DNA from: Methylobacterium gregans
GTDB taxonomy: Bacteria > Pseudomonadota > Alphaproteobacteria > Rhizobiales > Beijerinckiaceae
DNA length: 64,000 nt
Reading direction: 5' to 3'
Assembly: GCF_022179245.1 (NCBI RefSeq)
Contig: NZ_BPQM01000029.1
Span: 1-64,000 of the forward strand
The position numbers were made by a program, and so were the translations under genes. Below the pieces are notes generated by a model that saw nothing but the letters and a program-made list of their open reading frames with translations, was not told the DNA's origin and did not search any database. The first letter of the stretch is position 1. The number at the start of each line of letters is the position of its first letter. Positions 35,647-45,300 of the stretch are shown here, piece by piece.

Positions 35647-37368
35647 ATGAGCGATGCTGCGATCACGTTGCCCCTGCCGGACGCCGGCGCACCGGTTGGC
35701 ATCCGCCGCGTCCCCGAGACGGCCGTGGCCACGGGCCTCGTCGCGGCGCTGTGTGCGCTCCTCGTCCTGATCATCGCGCTGCCGCTGGGCGCCCTGCTGA
35801 TCAAGAGCTTCGAGGGAGCGGACGGAGGCTTTGCCGGCCTCGCCAACTTCCGCACCTACTTCGCGACGCCGACGCTCGTCGCGGCGCTCGTCAACAGTCT
35901 GGTGATCGCCGCGCTCTCGGTGGCCCTCGTGGTGCCGCTGGCCTTCGGCTATGCCTATGCCCTGACGCGAACGGTCATGCCGTTCAAGGGGCTATTCCTC
36001 GCCGCCGCGCTGCTTCCGATCTTCGCGCCCTCGCTGCTGTCGGGCATCGCGCTCACCTACATCCTCGGCAACCAGGGTGTCCTGCGCGGTCTGCTGTTCG
36101 GGCACTCGGTCTACGGGCCGATCGGCATCGTGATCGCCGAGTGCCTCTACGCTTTCCCGCACGCGCTGATCATCCTGACCACCGCGCTGGCGCTCGCCGA
36201 CGGGCGCCTCTACGAGGCGGCTGCCGCCATGGGCACGGGGCGGCTGCGCACCTTCGCCAGCGTGACTCTGCCCGGGGCACGCTACGGGCTCGTCGGCGCG
36301 GGCTTCGTGGTCTTTACCCTGGTGGTGACCGATTTCGGCATCCCGAAGGTGATCGGCGGCCAGTACTCTGTCCTCGCCACGGATGCCTACCGGCAGGTGG
36401 TCGGCCAGCAGAATTTTCCGATGGGCGCCGTCGTCGGACTACTGATGCTGGTGCCCGCCGTGCTGGCCTTCGGGGTCGACCGGGTGATCCAGCGCCGCCA
36501 GTCCGCCCTGCTCTCCGCCCGCTCGGTGCCCTACGAGCCGAAGCCGCGACGTCTCCGCGATCGCTTGGCGCTCCTCTACGCGGTCGCTGTCGCCGGCGTG
36601 ATCGTCGGTACCTACGGCGTCGCGGTCTGGGCCTCCTTCATCCGCTACTGGCCCTACAACCTCGCCCTGACCCTCGACCATTATGACTTCGCCGCCACCG
36701 ATGCCGACGGCTGGCAGCCCTACTGGAACTCGCTCGCCATGGCGGCATCGGTCGCCGCGATCGGCACGGTGGTGGTCTTCTGCGGCGGCTACCTGATCGA
36801 GAAGCTGAAGGTCTTTGCCGCGGGCCGGATTCTGGCCCAGCTGCTGGCCATGCTGCCGCTCGCGGTGCCCGGCCTCGTCCTCGGCCTCGGCTACGTGTTC
36901 TTCTTCAACGCGCCCTGGAACCCGCTCAACGTCCTCTACGGTTCGCTGGCGCTGCTCGCGCTGAACACGCTCGCTCACTATTACACGGTCGCCCACGTGA
37001 CCGCGACCACAGCGCTCAAGCAGATCGATCCGGAATTCGAGGCGGTGTCGGCCTCGCTCAAGGTGCCGTTCTGGCGCACCTTCACCCGGGTCAGCCTGCC
37101 GATCTGCCTGCCGACCGTGCTGGAACTCGCCGTCTACCTCTTCGTCAACGCCATGACGACGGTGTCGGCCGTGATCTTCCTCTACGGGCCCGACACCAAA
37201 CTCGCCTCCATCGCAATCGTCCACATGGACGAGGCCGGGACCACTGCCGCCGCCGCCGCGATGGCGAGCGTCATCATGGCGACCGCGCTGGCCGCGCGCC
37301 TCGGTCTCGCGCTGATCGGCTGGGGTGTCGTGGCGCACCTGCAGCGCTGGCGCCGCCGCGAGGCCTGA
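35647..37368 (+). CDS. Fused 2-aminoethylphosphonate ABC transporter permease (PhnU-PhnV type)
   Basis: 573 aa with two complete permease halves in one chain. The first coupling loop is EAAAAMGTGRLRTFASVTLPGARYGLVGAG and the second EAVSASLKVPFWRTFTRVSLPICLPTVLELA. About 12 membrane segments are visible. Split systems encode PhnU and PhnV separately; a fused permease is known in several alphaproteobacterial AEP and iron transporters. The ATG at 35647 follows the ATPase stop by 25 bp, and the next gene begins 2 bp after its own stop. Confidence 0.85.
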   Translation: MSDAAITLPLPDAGAPVGIRRVPETAVATGLVAALCALLVLIIALPLGALLIKSFEGADGGFAGLANFRTYFATPTLVAALVNSLVIAALSVALVVPLAFGYAYALTRTVMPFKGLFLAAALLPIFAPSLLSGIALTYILGNQGVLRGLLFGHSVYGPIGIVIAECLYAFPHALIILTTALALADGRLYEAAAAMGTGRLRTFASVTLPGARYGLVGAGFVVFTLVVTDFGIPKVIGGQYSVLATDAYRQVVGQQNFPMGAVVGLLMLVPAVLAFGVDRVIQRRQSALLSARSVPYEPKPRRLRDRLALLYAVAVAGVIVGTYGVAVWASFIRYWPYNLALTLDHYDFAATDADGWQPYWNSLAMAASVAAIGTVVVFCGGYLIEKLKVFAAGRILAQLLAMLPLAVPGLVLGLGYVFFFNAPWNPLNVLYGSLALLALNTLAHYYTVAHVTATTALKQIDPEFEAVSASLKVPFWRTFTRVSLPICLPTVLELAVYLFVNAMTTVSAVIFLYGPDTKLASIAIVHMDEAGTTAAAAAMASVIMATALAARLGLALIGWGVVAHLQRWRRREA

Positions 37369-37370
37369 TC

Positions 37371-38756
37371 ATGGACCGCCCTACGAACCGTTCTCTCGGC
37401 ATCGCCGAATCGGAGAGCGACACCAACCTGACCGGTCGCCGCGCCGCCTGGCAGGCCCGCAGCCTCGACGGCGAGACGCGCGGCCTCCTCGCCCGCGACG
37501 CCCGCTCCTTCCTGCACCAATCGGTCTCGACGCCTTGCCTCAACGCCGTCGCGAAGGCCGAGGGCATCTGGATCGAGGACGTGGCCGGGCGCCGCTACAT
37601 GGACTTCCACGGCAACAACGTCCACCACATCGGCTACGGCCATCCGCGCCTGAAGCGCGCGATCGCCGAGCAGATGGACGCCTTGCCCTTCGCGCCGCGC
37701 CGGTACGCCTGCGCCAGCGCGGTCGCCCTGGCCGAACGGCTCGGCGCGATCACCCCGGGCGACCTCGGCAAGGTGCTGTTCACCACCGGCGGCTCGGACG
37801 CGATCGTGGTCGCGGTGAAGATCGCCCGCGCGGCGACGGGGCGCCACAAGACCCTGTCCTTCTGGGACGCCTTCCACGGCGCCGGCACCGGCGCCTCGGC
37901 GATGTCGGGCGAGATGTTGTTCCGCTCCGGGCCCGCCGGACCGCTGGTCGCGGGCGCGCTCCACGTGGCGCCCTTCGGCGGCTACCGCTGCCCCTACGGC
38001 ACGGAGAGCGCGGAGGCGAGCGGACGGGCCTGCGCCCGCATGATCGACTACGTGCTCGCTCGCGACGGCGACGTCGCCGCCCTCGTCGCCGAGCCGACGC
38101 GCGCCGTGCCGTACCTGCCCCCGCCGGGCTTCTGGGCGGAGGTGCGCCGGATCTGCGACCGGCACGGCGTCCTCCTCATCTTCGATGAGATCCCGACCGG
38201 CCTCGGCAAGACCGGCCGGATGTTCTCCTGCGAGCACGACGGGGTCGTTCCGGACATCCTCGTGCTCGGCAAGGGGCTCGGCGGCGGTATCCTGCCGATC
38301 GCGGCTGTGGTCGCCGACCGGCGCCTCGACGTCGGCGGCGACTGGGCCTTCGGGCACTACACGCACGAGAAAAATCCGGTTACCGCCCGCGCGGCGCTGG
38401 AGACCCTCGCGATCATCGCCGACGAGGATCTGGTTGAGAACGCCGCCCGGGTCGGAGCGCTCGCCCTCGAGCGGCTGGAGGCGATGAAGGCGCGGCTGCC
38501 CGCGATCGGCGACGTGCGCGGCCGGGGCTGCCTGATCGGCATCGAACTGGTGCGCGACCGCGCGACCCGTGAGCCCGATGCCGATCTCGCCGAAGCGGTG
38601 CTCTACCGGGCCCTCGATGCCGGCCTGTCGTTCAAGACGACGATGGGCAACGTACTGACGCTGACGCCGCCTCTGGTGGTGACCGAGGCGCAGATGGTCG
38701 ACGCCCTGGACATTCTGGAGGCGGCGATCGCCGATGCCGCAGGGGGCCGGGCATGA
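37371..38756 (+). CDS. pbfA: PbfA-like PLP enzyme, (R)-1-hydroxy-2-aminoethylphosphonate ammonia-lyase
   Basis: 461 aa, class-III aminotransferase fold. The PLP lysine lies in DILVLGKGLGGGILP, with the cofactor aspartate in LLIFDEIPTGLGKTG and the phosphate-binding TTGGSDAIVVAVKIARAATGRHKT. Homologues beside phnWX have been shown to be PbfA, which removes ammonia from (R)-1-hydroxy-2-aminoethylphosphonate to yield phosphonoacetaldehyde, the PhnX substrate. Position next to phnW, phnX and an AEP transporter supports that function over a generic transaminase. It begins 2 bp after the permease gene and overlaps the Na/Pi gene (ATGA). Function is by family and context. Confidence 0.75.
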   Translation: MDRPTNRSLGIAESESDTNLTGRRAAWQARSLDGETRGLLARDARSFLHQSVSTPCLNAVAKAEGIWIEDVAGRRYMDFHGNNVHHIGYGHPRLKRAIAEQMDALPFAPRRYACASAVALAERLGAITPGDLGKVLFTTGGSDAIVVAVKIARAATGRHKTLSFWDAFHGAGTGASAMSGEMLFRSGPAGPLVAGALHVAPFGGYRCPYGTESAEASGRACARMIDYVLARDGDVAALVAEPTRAVPYLPPPGFWAEVRRICDRHGVLLIFDEIPTGLGKTGRMFSCEHDGVVPDILVLGKGLGGGILPIAAVVADRRLDVGGDWAFGHYTHEKNPVTARAALETLAIIADEDLVENAARVGALALERLEAMKARLPAIGDVRGRGCLIGIELVRDRATREPDADLAEAVLYRALDAGLSFKTTMGNVLTLTPPLVVTEAQMVDALDILEAAIADAAGGRA

Positions 38757-40386
38757 CCGGCACCATCGTTCTGCTCGATCTCGCCGGTTGGGTGGCACTG
38801 CTGCTCTGGGGCATCCACATGATCCGCACCGGCGTGCAGCGCGCCTACGGGGCCGACCTGAAACGGGTGCTGGGCGCGAGCCTCGGCCGCCCGCTCAAGG
38901 CGCTGCTCGCGGGGCTCGGCGTGACCATGGTCCTGCAGAGCAGCACCGCGACCGGCCTGATGGCCACGAGTTTCGCGGCGGGCGGCCTCGTCGAGCGCGT
39001 GCCGGCGCTCGCCGTGATGCTCGGCGCGAATGTCGGCACGGCGCTGATCGTCAAGGCGCTGTCCTTCGACGTGGCGAAGGCAGCGCCCATTCTGGTGCTG
39101 GTCGGGGCCGTCGCCTTCCGCCGCGCGGGCGGACCGAAGGGCCGCGCCCTCGGTCGGATCGCGATCGGTCTCGGCCTCGTGCTTCTCGCCCTGATCCAGC
39201 TCGTCGCGACGCTGGAGCCGTTCACGTCCGCGCCCGGCCTGCAGGCGGTGCTGAGAGCCGTCTTGGCGGATGCGGTGATCGCGCTTCTGCTCGGCGCGAT
39301 CCTCGCCTGGGCCGCCCATTCGAGCGTGGCGGTGGTTCTGCTCGTTGCGGCCGTCGCGCAGCAGGGCATCGTCCCAATCGAAACAGCGCTCGCCCTCGTC
39401 CTCGGGGCCAATCTCGGCAGCTCGCTCAACCCGCTTCTCGCGAGCCGGGAAGCCGCTGGCCGGCGCGTGGCGCTGGGCAACCTGCTCGTACGCCTCGTCG
39501 GCTGCGTGGCCGCTCTGCCGAGCCTATCCTGGTCGGCGGAGAACCTGACATCGGTGGTCGGTGCGAGCCGGGATGCGGTCGCCGATTTCCACGTCCTGTT
39601 CAACCTCGCGCTCGCGGCGGTCGGTCTGCCGCTTCTGCGTCCCCTGTCCGTCCTCGTCGGGGGCCTCCTGCCCGACCGGACCGTCGCCGCGACGGAGCCG
39701 CCGCTCCGCCTCGGTGGGGGGCTTGCGGAAACCCCCTCGATCGCCTTGGGGCTCGCCGCGCGCCACGCGCTGCGCATGGCGGACCGCCTAGAGGTCATGC
39801 TCACCGACTCCACCCACCTGCTGTCCGGGGAGGAAGGCTCCCAGGAGCGCATTCGACTTGCGGAGCGGGACATCGACACGCGCGGGGCGGAAATCCAGCG
39901 CTTTCTCGCCAAGCTCGATCCCAAATCTCTGAGCAGCGCCGGCTCGCCACCCTGGTGAGCTTCACGGTTCAGATCGGCCATGCCGCGGACGTGCTCGCCC
40001 GCAACGTCGCCGCGCAGATCAGCCGCAGACACAAGCAGGCGGGCCGCCCGCCGCCCCGTGCCGATGCGGATCTGACGAACATGCTCGATCGCCTGTCGAC
40101 CAACCTCCGCACGGCAGCCTCAATCCTCGTCACCGAAGACGAAGTGCTGGCGCGCCGGCTGGCCGATGAGAAACAGGGCTTCCGAAGCCTGGAAGAGACG
40201 CGTATCGCATCCCACGTCGCATCGTTGCGGAACGACGCAAGCTTCGAGCCTCTCAATTGGATTGCGGATCTCGATCTCGTTCGTGACATAAAGCGTATAA
40301 ACGATCATCTTGTTGCCTCTTCCGCCTATCCTATACTCATGAAAAGAGGTGAGCTTTTGGAAAGTAGGTTGAAGTATGCCGAATAA
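38753..40386 (+). pseudogene. Na/Pi cotransporter (PNaS family) split by a frameshift
   Basis: Residues 1-390 form the membrane part: two Na/Pi repeats with the signature QSSTATGLM and a second QSSTA-like AHSSVAVVLL. The first frame then stops at 39958 after FLAKLDPKSL. The PhoU-like cytoplasmic tail continues one frame back (SEQRRLATLVSFTVQIGHAADVLARNVAA to the stop at 40386). Joined, the two parts give about 544 residues, the normal family length. The shift lies near 39925-39935. It may be a mutation, a sequencing error, or much less likely programmed. The transporter would move phosphate released by PhnX. It is co-transcribed with pbfA. Confidence 0.8.
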
Positions 40387-40606
40387 AATAATACAATTTA
40401 AGTTGGTATAGTATTTTAATTTTTTTGCGCGACGCTCGCCTGCGCTGGTTGGCGGCTGATCTCGTCGTGTTGCTCAAGTCCCTCCCTGTGGCTGAGCACC
40501 GGCTCCGGAGGGGAGCCCAACCACGCCCGTCCCGAGCCGCCTCTTGAGATCCGACCGCGTGTGGGGATACGGTATACCTTACGCCTGTTCCACAAAGAGA
40601 GATCCG

Positions 40607-41068
40607 ATGGCGCGTCTGAACGTCAACGGCGTCGTGCGTGAAGTCGATGCCGAGCCCGACACGCCGCTCCTCTGGGTGATCCGCGAGCAGATCGGGCTCA
40701 CCGGCACCAAGTACGGTTGCGGCATCGCCCAGTGCGGCGCCTGCACCGTGCATATCGACGGGGCGGCGGTGCGTGCGTGCTCGCTGCCGCTCTCCGCGGT
40801 CGAGCCGGGGCAGAAGATCGTCACGATCGAGGGGCTTGCACCGGGTGCCGATCACCCGGTCCAGCAGGCCTGGGCCGAGCTCGACGTGCCGCAATGCGGC
40901 TTCTGCCAGCCCGGGATGATCATGGCCTCGGCGGCCCTGCTGGCGCAGAACCCGCGCCCGAGCGAGGCCGAGATCCGCCAGGAGATCACCAACATCTGCC
41001 GCTGCGGCACCTACAACCGCGTGCTCGCGGGCATCAAGCGCGCCGCCGAGCGCGGCCAGTCCGGCTGA
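40607..41068 (+). CDS. iorA: Molybdenum hydroxylase iron-sulfur subunit (isoquinoline 1-oxidoreductase alpha type)
   Basis: 153 aa with two [2Fe-2S] clusters: a plant-type site in KYGCGIAQCGACTVH with a further Cys at VRACSLP, and a second in QCGFCQPG...NICRCGTYNRV. It transfers electrons from the molybdenum centre of IorB. A GAGAGA stretch precedes the ATG at 40607. It is the first gene of the operon that continues through sulfide dehydrogenase and Sox genes. Substrate of the holoenzyme is unknown: aldehydes or N-heterocycles are usual for this family. Confidence 0.9.
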   Translation: MARLNVNGVVREVDAEPDTPLLWVIREQIGLTGTKYGCGIAQCGACTVHIDGAAVRACSLPLSAVEPGQKIVTIEGLAPGADHPVQQAWAELDVPQCGFCQPGMIMASAALLAQNPRPSEAEIRQEITNICRCGTYNRVLAGIKRAAERGQSG

Positions 41069-41079
41069 GGGGGAGAGCG

Positions 41080-43263
41080 ATGAGCATCGACATCCGAGCC
41101 CCCCGGCCCTCGCGCCGCGCCGTGCTGGCCGGTGCTGGCCTCTTCAGCCTCGGCTTTCACATCCCGTTCGCCGCCCAGGCCGCGACCCTCGACGCAGCGC
41201 CCGCGGCGCCGGAGGTGAACGCCTGGGTGGTGGTGAAGCCGGACGAGACCGTGGTGATCCGCATCGCCCGCTCAGAGATGGGCCAGGGCACGCTCACCGG
41301 TCTTGCCCAGCTCGTCGCCGAGGAACTCGACTGCGACTGGTCCCGCGTCACCACCGAGTATCCGAGCCCGGGTCAGAACCTCGCGCGCAAGCGCGTCTGG
41401 GGCGACTACTCGACTGGGGGCAGCCGCGGCGTGCGCGACTCCCACGAGTACGTGCGCAAGGGGGGCGCCGCCGCCCGCACGATGCTGGTCGCCGCCGCCG
41501 CCAAGGGCTGGGGCGTGCCGGCGGCCGAATGCCGCGTCGAGCGGGGCGTGATCACGCACGGTCCGTCCGGCCGCAGCACCACCTACGGCGCTGTTGCAGC
41601 GGAGGCCGCGAAAATCGAGCCGCCCAAGGACGTGGTCCTCAAGGATCCGAAGGACTGGACGATCGCCGGCAAGCCGCTGAAACGGCTCGACACGCTGCCT
41701 AAGCTCGACGGCAGCCAGGTCTACGGCATCGACCTGAAGCTGCCCGGCCTGCTCAACGCCGCCATCCGCGACTGCCCGGTGACCGGCGGCAGCGTGAAGA
41801 GCTTCGACGCGGCCGCGGTGTCGGGCATGCCGGGCGTCAAGCGCGTCGTCCAGGTCGGCGACAGCGCGGTCGCGGTGGTGGCCGACACGTTCTGGCGCGC
41901 CAAGACCGCCCTCGACGCCCTGCCGATCGTCTGGGACGAGGGCCCGAACGCGCAGGTCTCCAGCGAGACCATCGCGGCGACCCTGCGCGAGGGGCTCGAC
42001 GCGGAGCAGGCCTTCGTCGGCAACAAGGCCGGCGACGTCGCGGGAGCCCTGAAGGGCGCCGCCAAGGTGGTGGAGGCCGTCTACGGCGTGCCGTTCCAGA
42101 ACCACGCCACGATGGAGCCGATGAACGCCACCGCCCTCTGGACGGCGGAGCGCTGCGAGGTCTGGACGCCGACGCAGAACGGCGAGGCGGCGCTCGCCGC
42201 GACCGCCGACGCCGCGGGCCTGCCGGCGACGGCCTGCGAGGTCTACAAGATCCATCTCGGCGGCGGCTTCGGGCGCCGCGGCGCCACGCACGACTGGGTG
42301 CGGCAGGCGGTGCTCATCGCGAAGGAGTTGCCGGGCACGCCCGTCAAGCTGATCTGGACCCGCGAGGAGGACATGACGCACGGCCGGTACCACCCGGTCA
42401 CGCAGTGTCGCATGCGCGCCGCGCTCGACAAGGACGGCAACCTGACCGGCCTGCACATGCGCATCTCCGGCCAGTCGATCCTGGCCTCGGTCGCGCCCCA
42501 GCGCATGGTCGAGGGCCGCGATCCCGTCACCTTCCAGGGGCTCAACCCGGGCGGCCCGGAGGCGGCGATCGGCTACACGATCCCGAACATCCTCGTCGAT
42601 CACGCCATGCGCAACCCGCACATCCTGCCGGGCTTCTGGCGAGGCGTGAACCTGAACCCGAACGCCATCTATCTCGAATGCTTCATGGACGAGCTGGCCC
42701 ACGCGGCCGGCCAGGATCCGCTGGCCTTTCGGCTGAAGCTGATGGGCAACCACCCGAAGCACCGGGCCGTGCTGGAGGCGGTGGCCGAGAAGATCGGCTG
42801 GGACAGCAAGCCGCCGGAAGGCGTCTATCGTGGCATCTGCCAGACGATGGGCTTCGGCAGCTACGTGGCGGGCGCGGCCGAGGTTTCGGTCTCGGATAAG
42901 GGTGAGCTGAAGATCCACCGCATCGTGGCCGCGACCGACCCGGGCCACGCGGTCAACCCGCAGCAGATCGACGCGCAGGTGGCGGGCTCCTTCGTGTACG
43001 GCCTGTCGGCGGCGCTCTACGGGGCCTGCACGGTGAAGGATGGGCGCATCGAGCAGACGAACTTCGACAGCTACCCGGTGATGCGGATGGACGCGATGCC
43101 GGCGGTCGAGACGATCCTGATGCCGTCCGGCGGCTTCTGGGGCGGCGTCGGCGAGCCGACCATCGCGGTGGCGGCGCCCGCCGTGCTGAACGCGGTCTTC
43201 GCCGCGACCGGCAAGCGGGTGCGCCAGCTGCCCCTGAAGGACACGGACCTGCGCCGGGCATGA
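41080..43263 (+). CDS. iorB: Molybdenum hydroxylase large subunit (isoquinoline 1-oxidoreductase beta type)
   Basis: 727 aa from the ATG at 41080 with GGGGGAG upstream; the frame stays open 5' but overlaps iorA. A Tat signal (PSRRAVLAGAGLFSLGF) puts the complex in the periplasm. Molybdopterin-cytosine-dinucleotide contacts appear in EMGQGTLTGLAQLVAEEL and HLGGGFGRRG, and the active-site Glu lies in FWGGVGEPTIAVAAPAV. It oxidises an aldehyde or heterocycle with water as oxygen source. Its stop overlaps the cytochrome c gene (ATGA), so electrons may leave through cytochrome c. Confidence 0.9.
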   Translation: MSIDIRAPRPSRRAVLAGAGLFSLGFHIPFAAQAATLDAAPAAPEVNAWVVVKPDETVVIRIARSEMGQGTLTGLAQLVAEELDCDWSRVTTEYPSPGQNLARKRVWGDYSTGGSRGVRDSHEYVRKGGAAARTMLVAAAAKGWGVPAAECRVERGVITHGPSGRSTTYGAVAAEAAKIEPPKDVVLKDPKDWTIAGKPLKRLDTLPKLDGSQVYGIDLKLPGLLNAAIRDCPVTGGSVKSFDAAAVSGMPGVKRVVQVGDSAVAVVADTFWRAKTALDALPIVWDEGPNAQVSSETIAATLREGLDAEQAFVGNKAGDVAGALKGAAKVVEAVYGVPFQNHATMEPMNATALWTAERCEVWTPTQNGEAALAATADAAGLPATACEVYKIHLGGGFGRRGATHDWVRQAVLIAKELPGTPVKLIWTREEDMTHGRYHPVTQCRMRAALDKDGNLTGLHMRISGQSILASVAPQRMVEGRDPVTFQGLNPGGPEAAIGYTIPNILVDHAMRNPHILPGFWRGVNLNPNAIYLECFMDELAHAAGQDPLAFRLKLMGNHPKHRAVLEAVAEKIGWDSKPPEGVYRGICQTMGFGSYVAGAAEVSVSDKGELKIHRIVAATDPGHAVNPQQIDAQVAGSFVYGLSAALYGACTVKDGRIEQTNFDSYPVMRMDAMPAVETILMPSGGFWGGVGEPTIAVAAPAVLNAVFAATGKRVRQLPLKDTDLRRA

Positions 43264-43553
43264 GGGCTGCCACCCCGGTGCTCGCGGCCTTCCTCGCGCT
43301 CGCCTGCGGGTCGGTCGCGCGGGCCGCCGAGATGCGCCCGCCGCCCGGCGCTTCCTCCTGCACGGGATGCCACGCCGAGGGCGCCGCGATGGGCGTCCTC
43401 GACGGCCGGCCGGCGGATGAGATCGCGGGGGCGCTCGAGGCGTTCCGGTCGGGCGCGCGTCCGGCCACCCTCATGGACCGCATCGCCAAGGGTTTCGACG
43501 CGCAGGAGAGCCGCGCCATCGCCGCCTGGTTCGCCGCGCAGGGGCCGCGATGA
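43260..43553 (+). CDS. Monoheme cytochrome c, sulfide dehydrogenase subunit (SoxE/FccA-like)
   Basis: 97 aa with a Sec signal (PVLAAFLALACGSVARA) and one heme site, Cys34-x-x-Cys37-His38 (SSCTGCH). The pattern IAGALEAFRSGARPATLMDRIAKGF, with a likely Met axial ligand, is typical of the FccA/SoxE electron acceptor of flavocytochrome c sulfide dehydrogenase. It overlaps both neighbours by 4 bp, so it could accept electrons from either the molybdenum hydroxylase upstream or the flavoprotein downstream. Confidence 0.8.
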   Translation: MRAATPVLAAFLALACGSVARAAEMRPPPGASSCTGCHAEGAAMGVLDGRPADEIAGALEAFRSGARPATLMDRIAKGFDAQESRAIAAWFAAQGPR

Positions 43554-44818
43554 TGTGCCGGATCCCGTCCGCACCAACCCGACGCGCCCTGATCGGCGGC
43601 GCCGCGGCGGCCGCGCTGGCGCGCCCGGCGCTCGGCGGCACGTCCCCGCGCGTCGTGGTGGTCGGGGCCGGGTTCGGCGGCGCCACGGCGGCGCGCTGCC
43701 TCGCCGCCGGCGGCGTCGACGTGACCCTCGTTGAGGCGGCCGAGCGCTACGTCGCCTGCACGGGCAGCAACGCGGTCGTGGTGGGCCTGCGCGGGATCGA
43801 GGCGCAGACCTTCGGGTACGACGCGCTCGGCCGGGCCGGGCTCCGGCTCGTGCGCGCGACCGCGAGCGCCGTCGATCCGGCGGCGCGCCGGGTGACGCTC
43901 GGCGACGGGACGGTGCTCGGCTACGATCGCCTGATCCTCTCGCCGGGCATCGCGCTGCGCTTCGACGCCGTGCCGGGCTACGACGAAGCCGCCGCCGAGG
44001 CCATGCCGCATGCCTGGAAGGCCGGGGCGCAGACCGTGCTGCTCGCCCGCCAGCTCGCCGCCATGCCGGAGGGCGGCACCGTCGTCCTCTCGGCACCGGC
44101 CAACCCCTATCGCTGCCCGCCGGGCCCCTACGAGCGCGCGAGCCTGGTCGCGCATTTCCTCAAGACCCGGAAGCCGCGCGCAAAGCTCATCCTACTCGAC
44201 GCCAAGGACACCTTTTCCAAGCAGAAGCTGTTCGAGGCGGCCTGGGCCAAGCTCTACCCGGACGTGCTCGAATACGTGCCCCTGGCCGCGGGCGGACAGG
44301 TCAGCGAGGTCGATCCGGCCGCGATGGTCGTGCGCACCGACTTCGCCGAGTACAAGGCCGACGTCGCCTGCATCATCCCGCCCCAGCGCGCCGGGCGCAT
44401 CGCGGCGCAGTCCGGCTGCGCCGACCGCAGCGGCTGGTGCCCGATCGACCCCGCGACCTTCGAATCGCGCCTCGTGCCGGGCATCCACGTGATCGGCGAC
44501 GCGGCGATCGCCGGAGCGATGCCGAAATCCGCCTTCTCGGCGAACGCGCAGGCCAAGGTCTGCGCGCAGGCGGTGATCGATCTGCTGGCCGGGCGGGATC
44601 CCGAGGATCCGCGGCTCATCAACACCTGCTGGAGCCTCGTCGCGCCGGGCTACGGCATCTCGATCGCGGGCGTCTTCCGCCCGCATGACGGGCTGCTCGC
44701 GGACGTGCCGGGCGCCGGCGGCGTCAGCCCGCTCGACGCGCCGGACACGGTGCGCGCGCAGGAGGCGGCCTACGCCGAGAGCTGGTACCGGACGATCACC
44801 CGGGACGTGTTCGGGTGA
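43550..44818 (+). CDS. soxF: Sulfide dehydrogenase flavoprotein (SoxF/FccB)
   Basis: 422 aa with a Tat signal (RRALIGGAAAAALARPALGG). The FAD Rossmann motif is VVVVGAGFGGATAARCLA. By comparison with Allochromatium FccB, Cys70 (VACTGSN) fits the covalent FAD cysteine, and Cys189 (PYRCPPGPYERAS) and Cys360 (INTCWSLVAPGYG) the redox-active disulfide. It oxidises sulfide in the periplasm and reduces its cytochrome partner. All key residues are present. It overlaps soxX through GTGA. Confidence 0.9.
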   Translation: MMCRIPSAPTRRALIGGAAAAALARPALGGTSPRVVVVGAGFGGATAARCLAAGGVDVTLVEAAERYVACTGSNAVVVGLRGIEAQTFGYDALGRAGLRLVRATASAVDPAARRVTLGDGTVLGYDRLILSPGIALRFDAVPGYDEAAAEAMPHAWKAGAQTVLLARQLAAMPEGGTVVLSAPANPYRCPPGPYERASLVAHFLKTRKPRAKLILLDAKDTFSKQKLFEAAWAKLYPDVLEYVPLAAGGQVSEVDPAAMVVRTDFAEYKADVACIIPPQRAGRIAAQSGCADRSGWCPIDPATFESRLVPGIHVIGDAAIAGAMPKSAFSANAQAKVCAQAVIDLLAGRDPEDPRLINTCWSLVAPGYGISIAGVFRPHDGLLADVPGAGGVSPLDAPDTVRAQEAAYAESWYRTITRDVFG

Positions 44819-45300
44819 GGCTTCGCCGTGGGGCCGCCCGCCTCCTCCCGGCCGTGCTGGCGCTCGCCGCCCCGGGTGCGCGGGCCGAGGAGGGCCTCGT
44901 GCCCTACGCGATCGTCGGCGACGCGATCTCCGAATCCCTGACCGGCGCGCCGGGCGACCCGGCCCGCGGCCGGGCGATCGTGGCCGACCGCACCCGCGGG
45001 CTCTGCCTGCTCTGCCATGCCGGGCCTTTTCCGGAGGAGCGCTTCCAGGGCAACCTTGCCCCGAACCTCGCGGGCATCGGCGCCCGCCGGAGCCCGGCGG
45101 AGCTGCGCCTGCGGCTGGTGGACGGGCGGGCGTTGAACCCGGACACCATCATGCCATCCTATTACAGCTTGTCGGGGCTCGCCCGGGTGGGCCGGGCGTG
45201 GCAGGGGCGCCCGATCCTGAGCGCGGGCGAGATCGAGGACGTCGTCGCCTTCCTGGCGACCTTGCGCGGGCCCGAGGGGAGGCCGGAGGGGCAGCCATGA
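44815..45300 (+). CDS. soxX: Cytochrome c SoxX
   Basis: 161 aa from a GTG overlapping the soxF stop. Sec signal RLLPAVLALAAPGARA, one heme site Cys64-x-x-Cys67-His68 (CLLCH) and a probable Met113 axial ligand in DTIMPSYY. SoxX pairs with SoxA, and together they attach a sulfur substrate oxidatively to the SoxY cysteine. The soxY start overlaps its stop (ATGA). Confidence 0.85.
   Translation: MRLRRGAARLLPAVLALAAPGARAEEGLVPYAIVGDAISESLTGAPGDPARGRAIVADRTRGLCLLCHAGPFPEERFQGNLAPNLAGIGARRSPAELRLRLVDGRALNPDTIMPSYYSLSGLARVGRAWQGRPILSAGEIEDVVAFLATLRGPEGRPEGQP

Noticed and set aside
41272..42948. 558-codon minus-strand open frame
   Set aside because: Antisense to iorB, which has clear molybdenum hydroxylase motifs.
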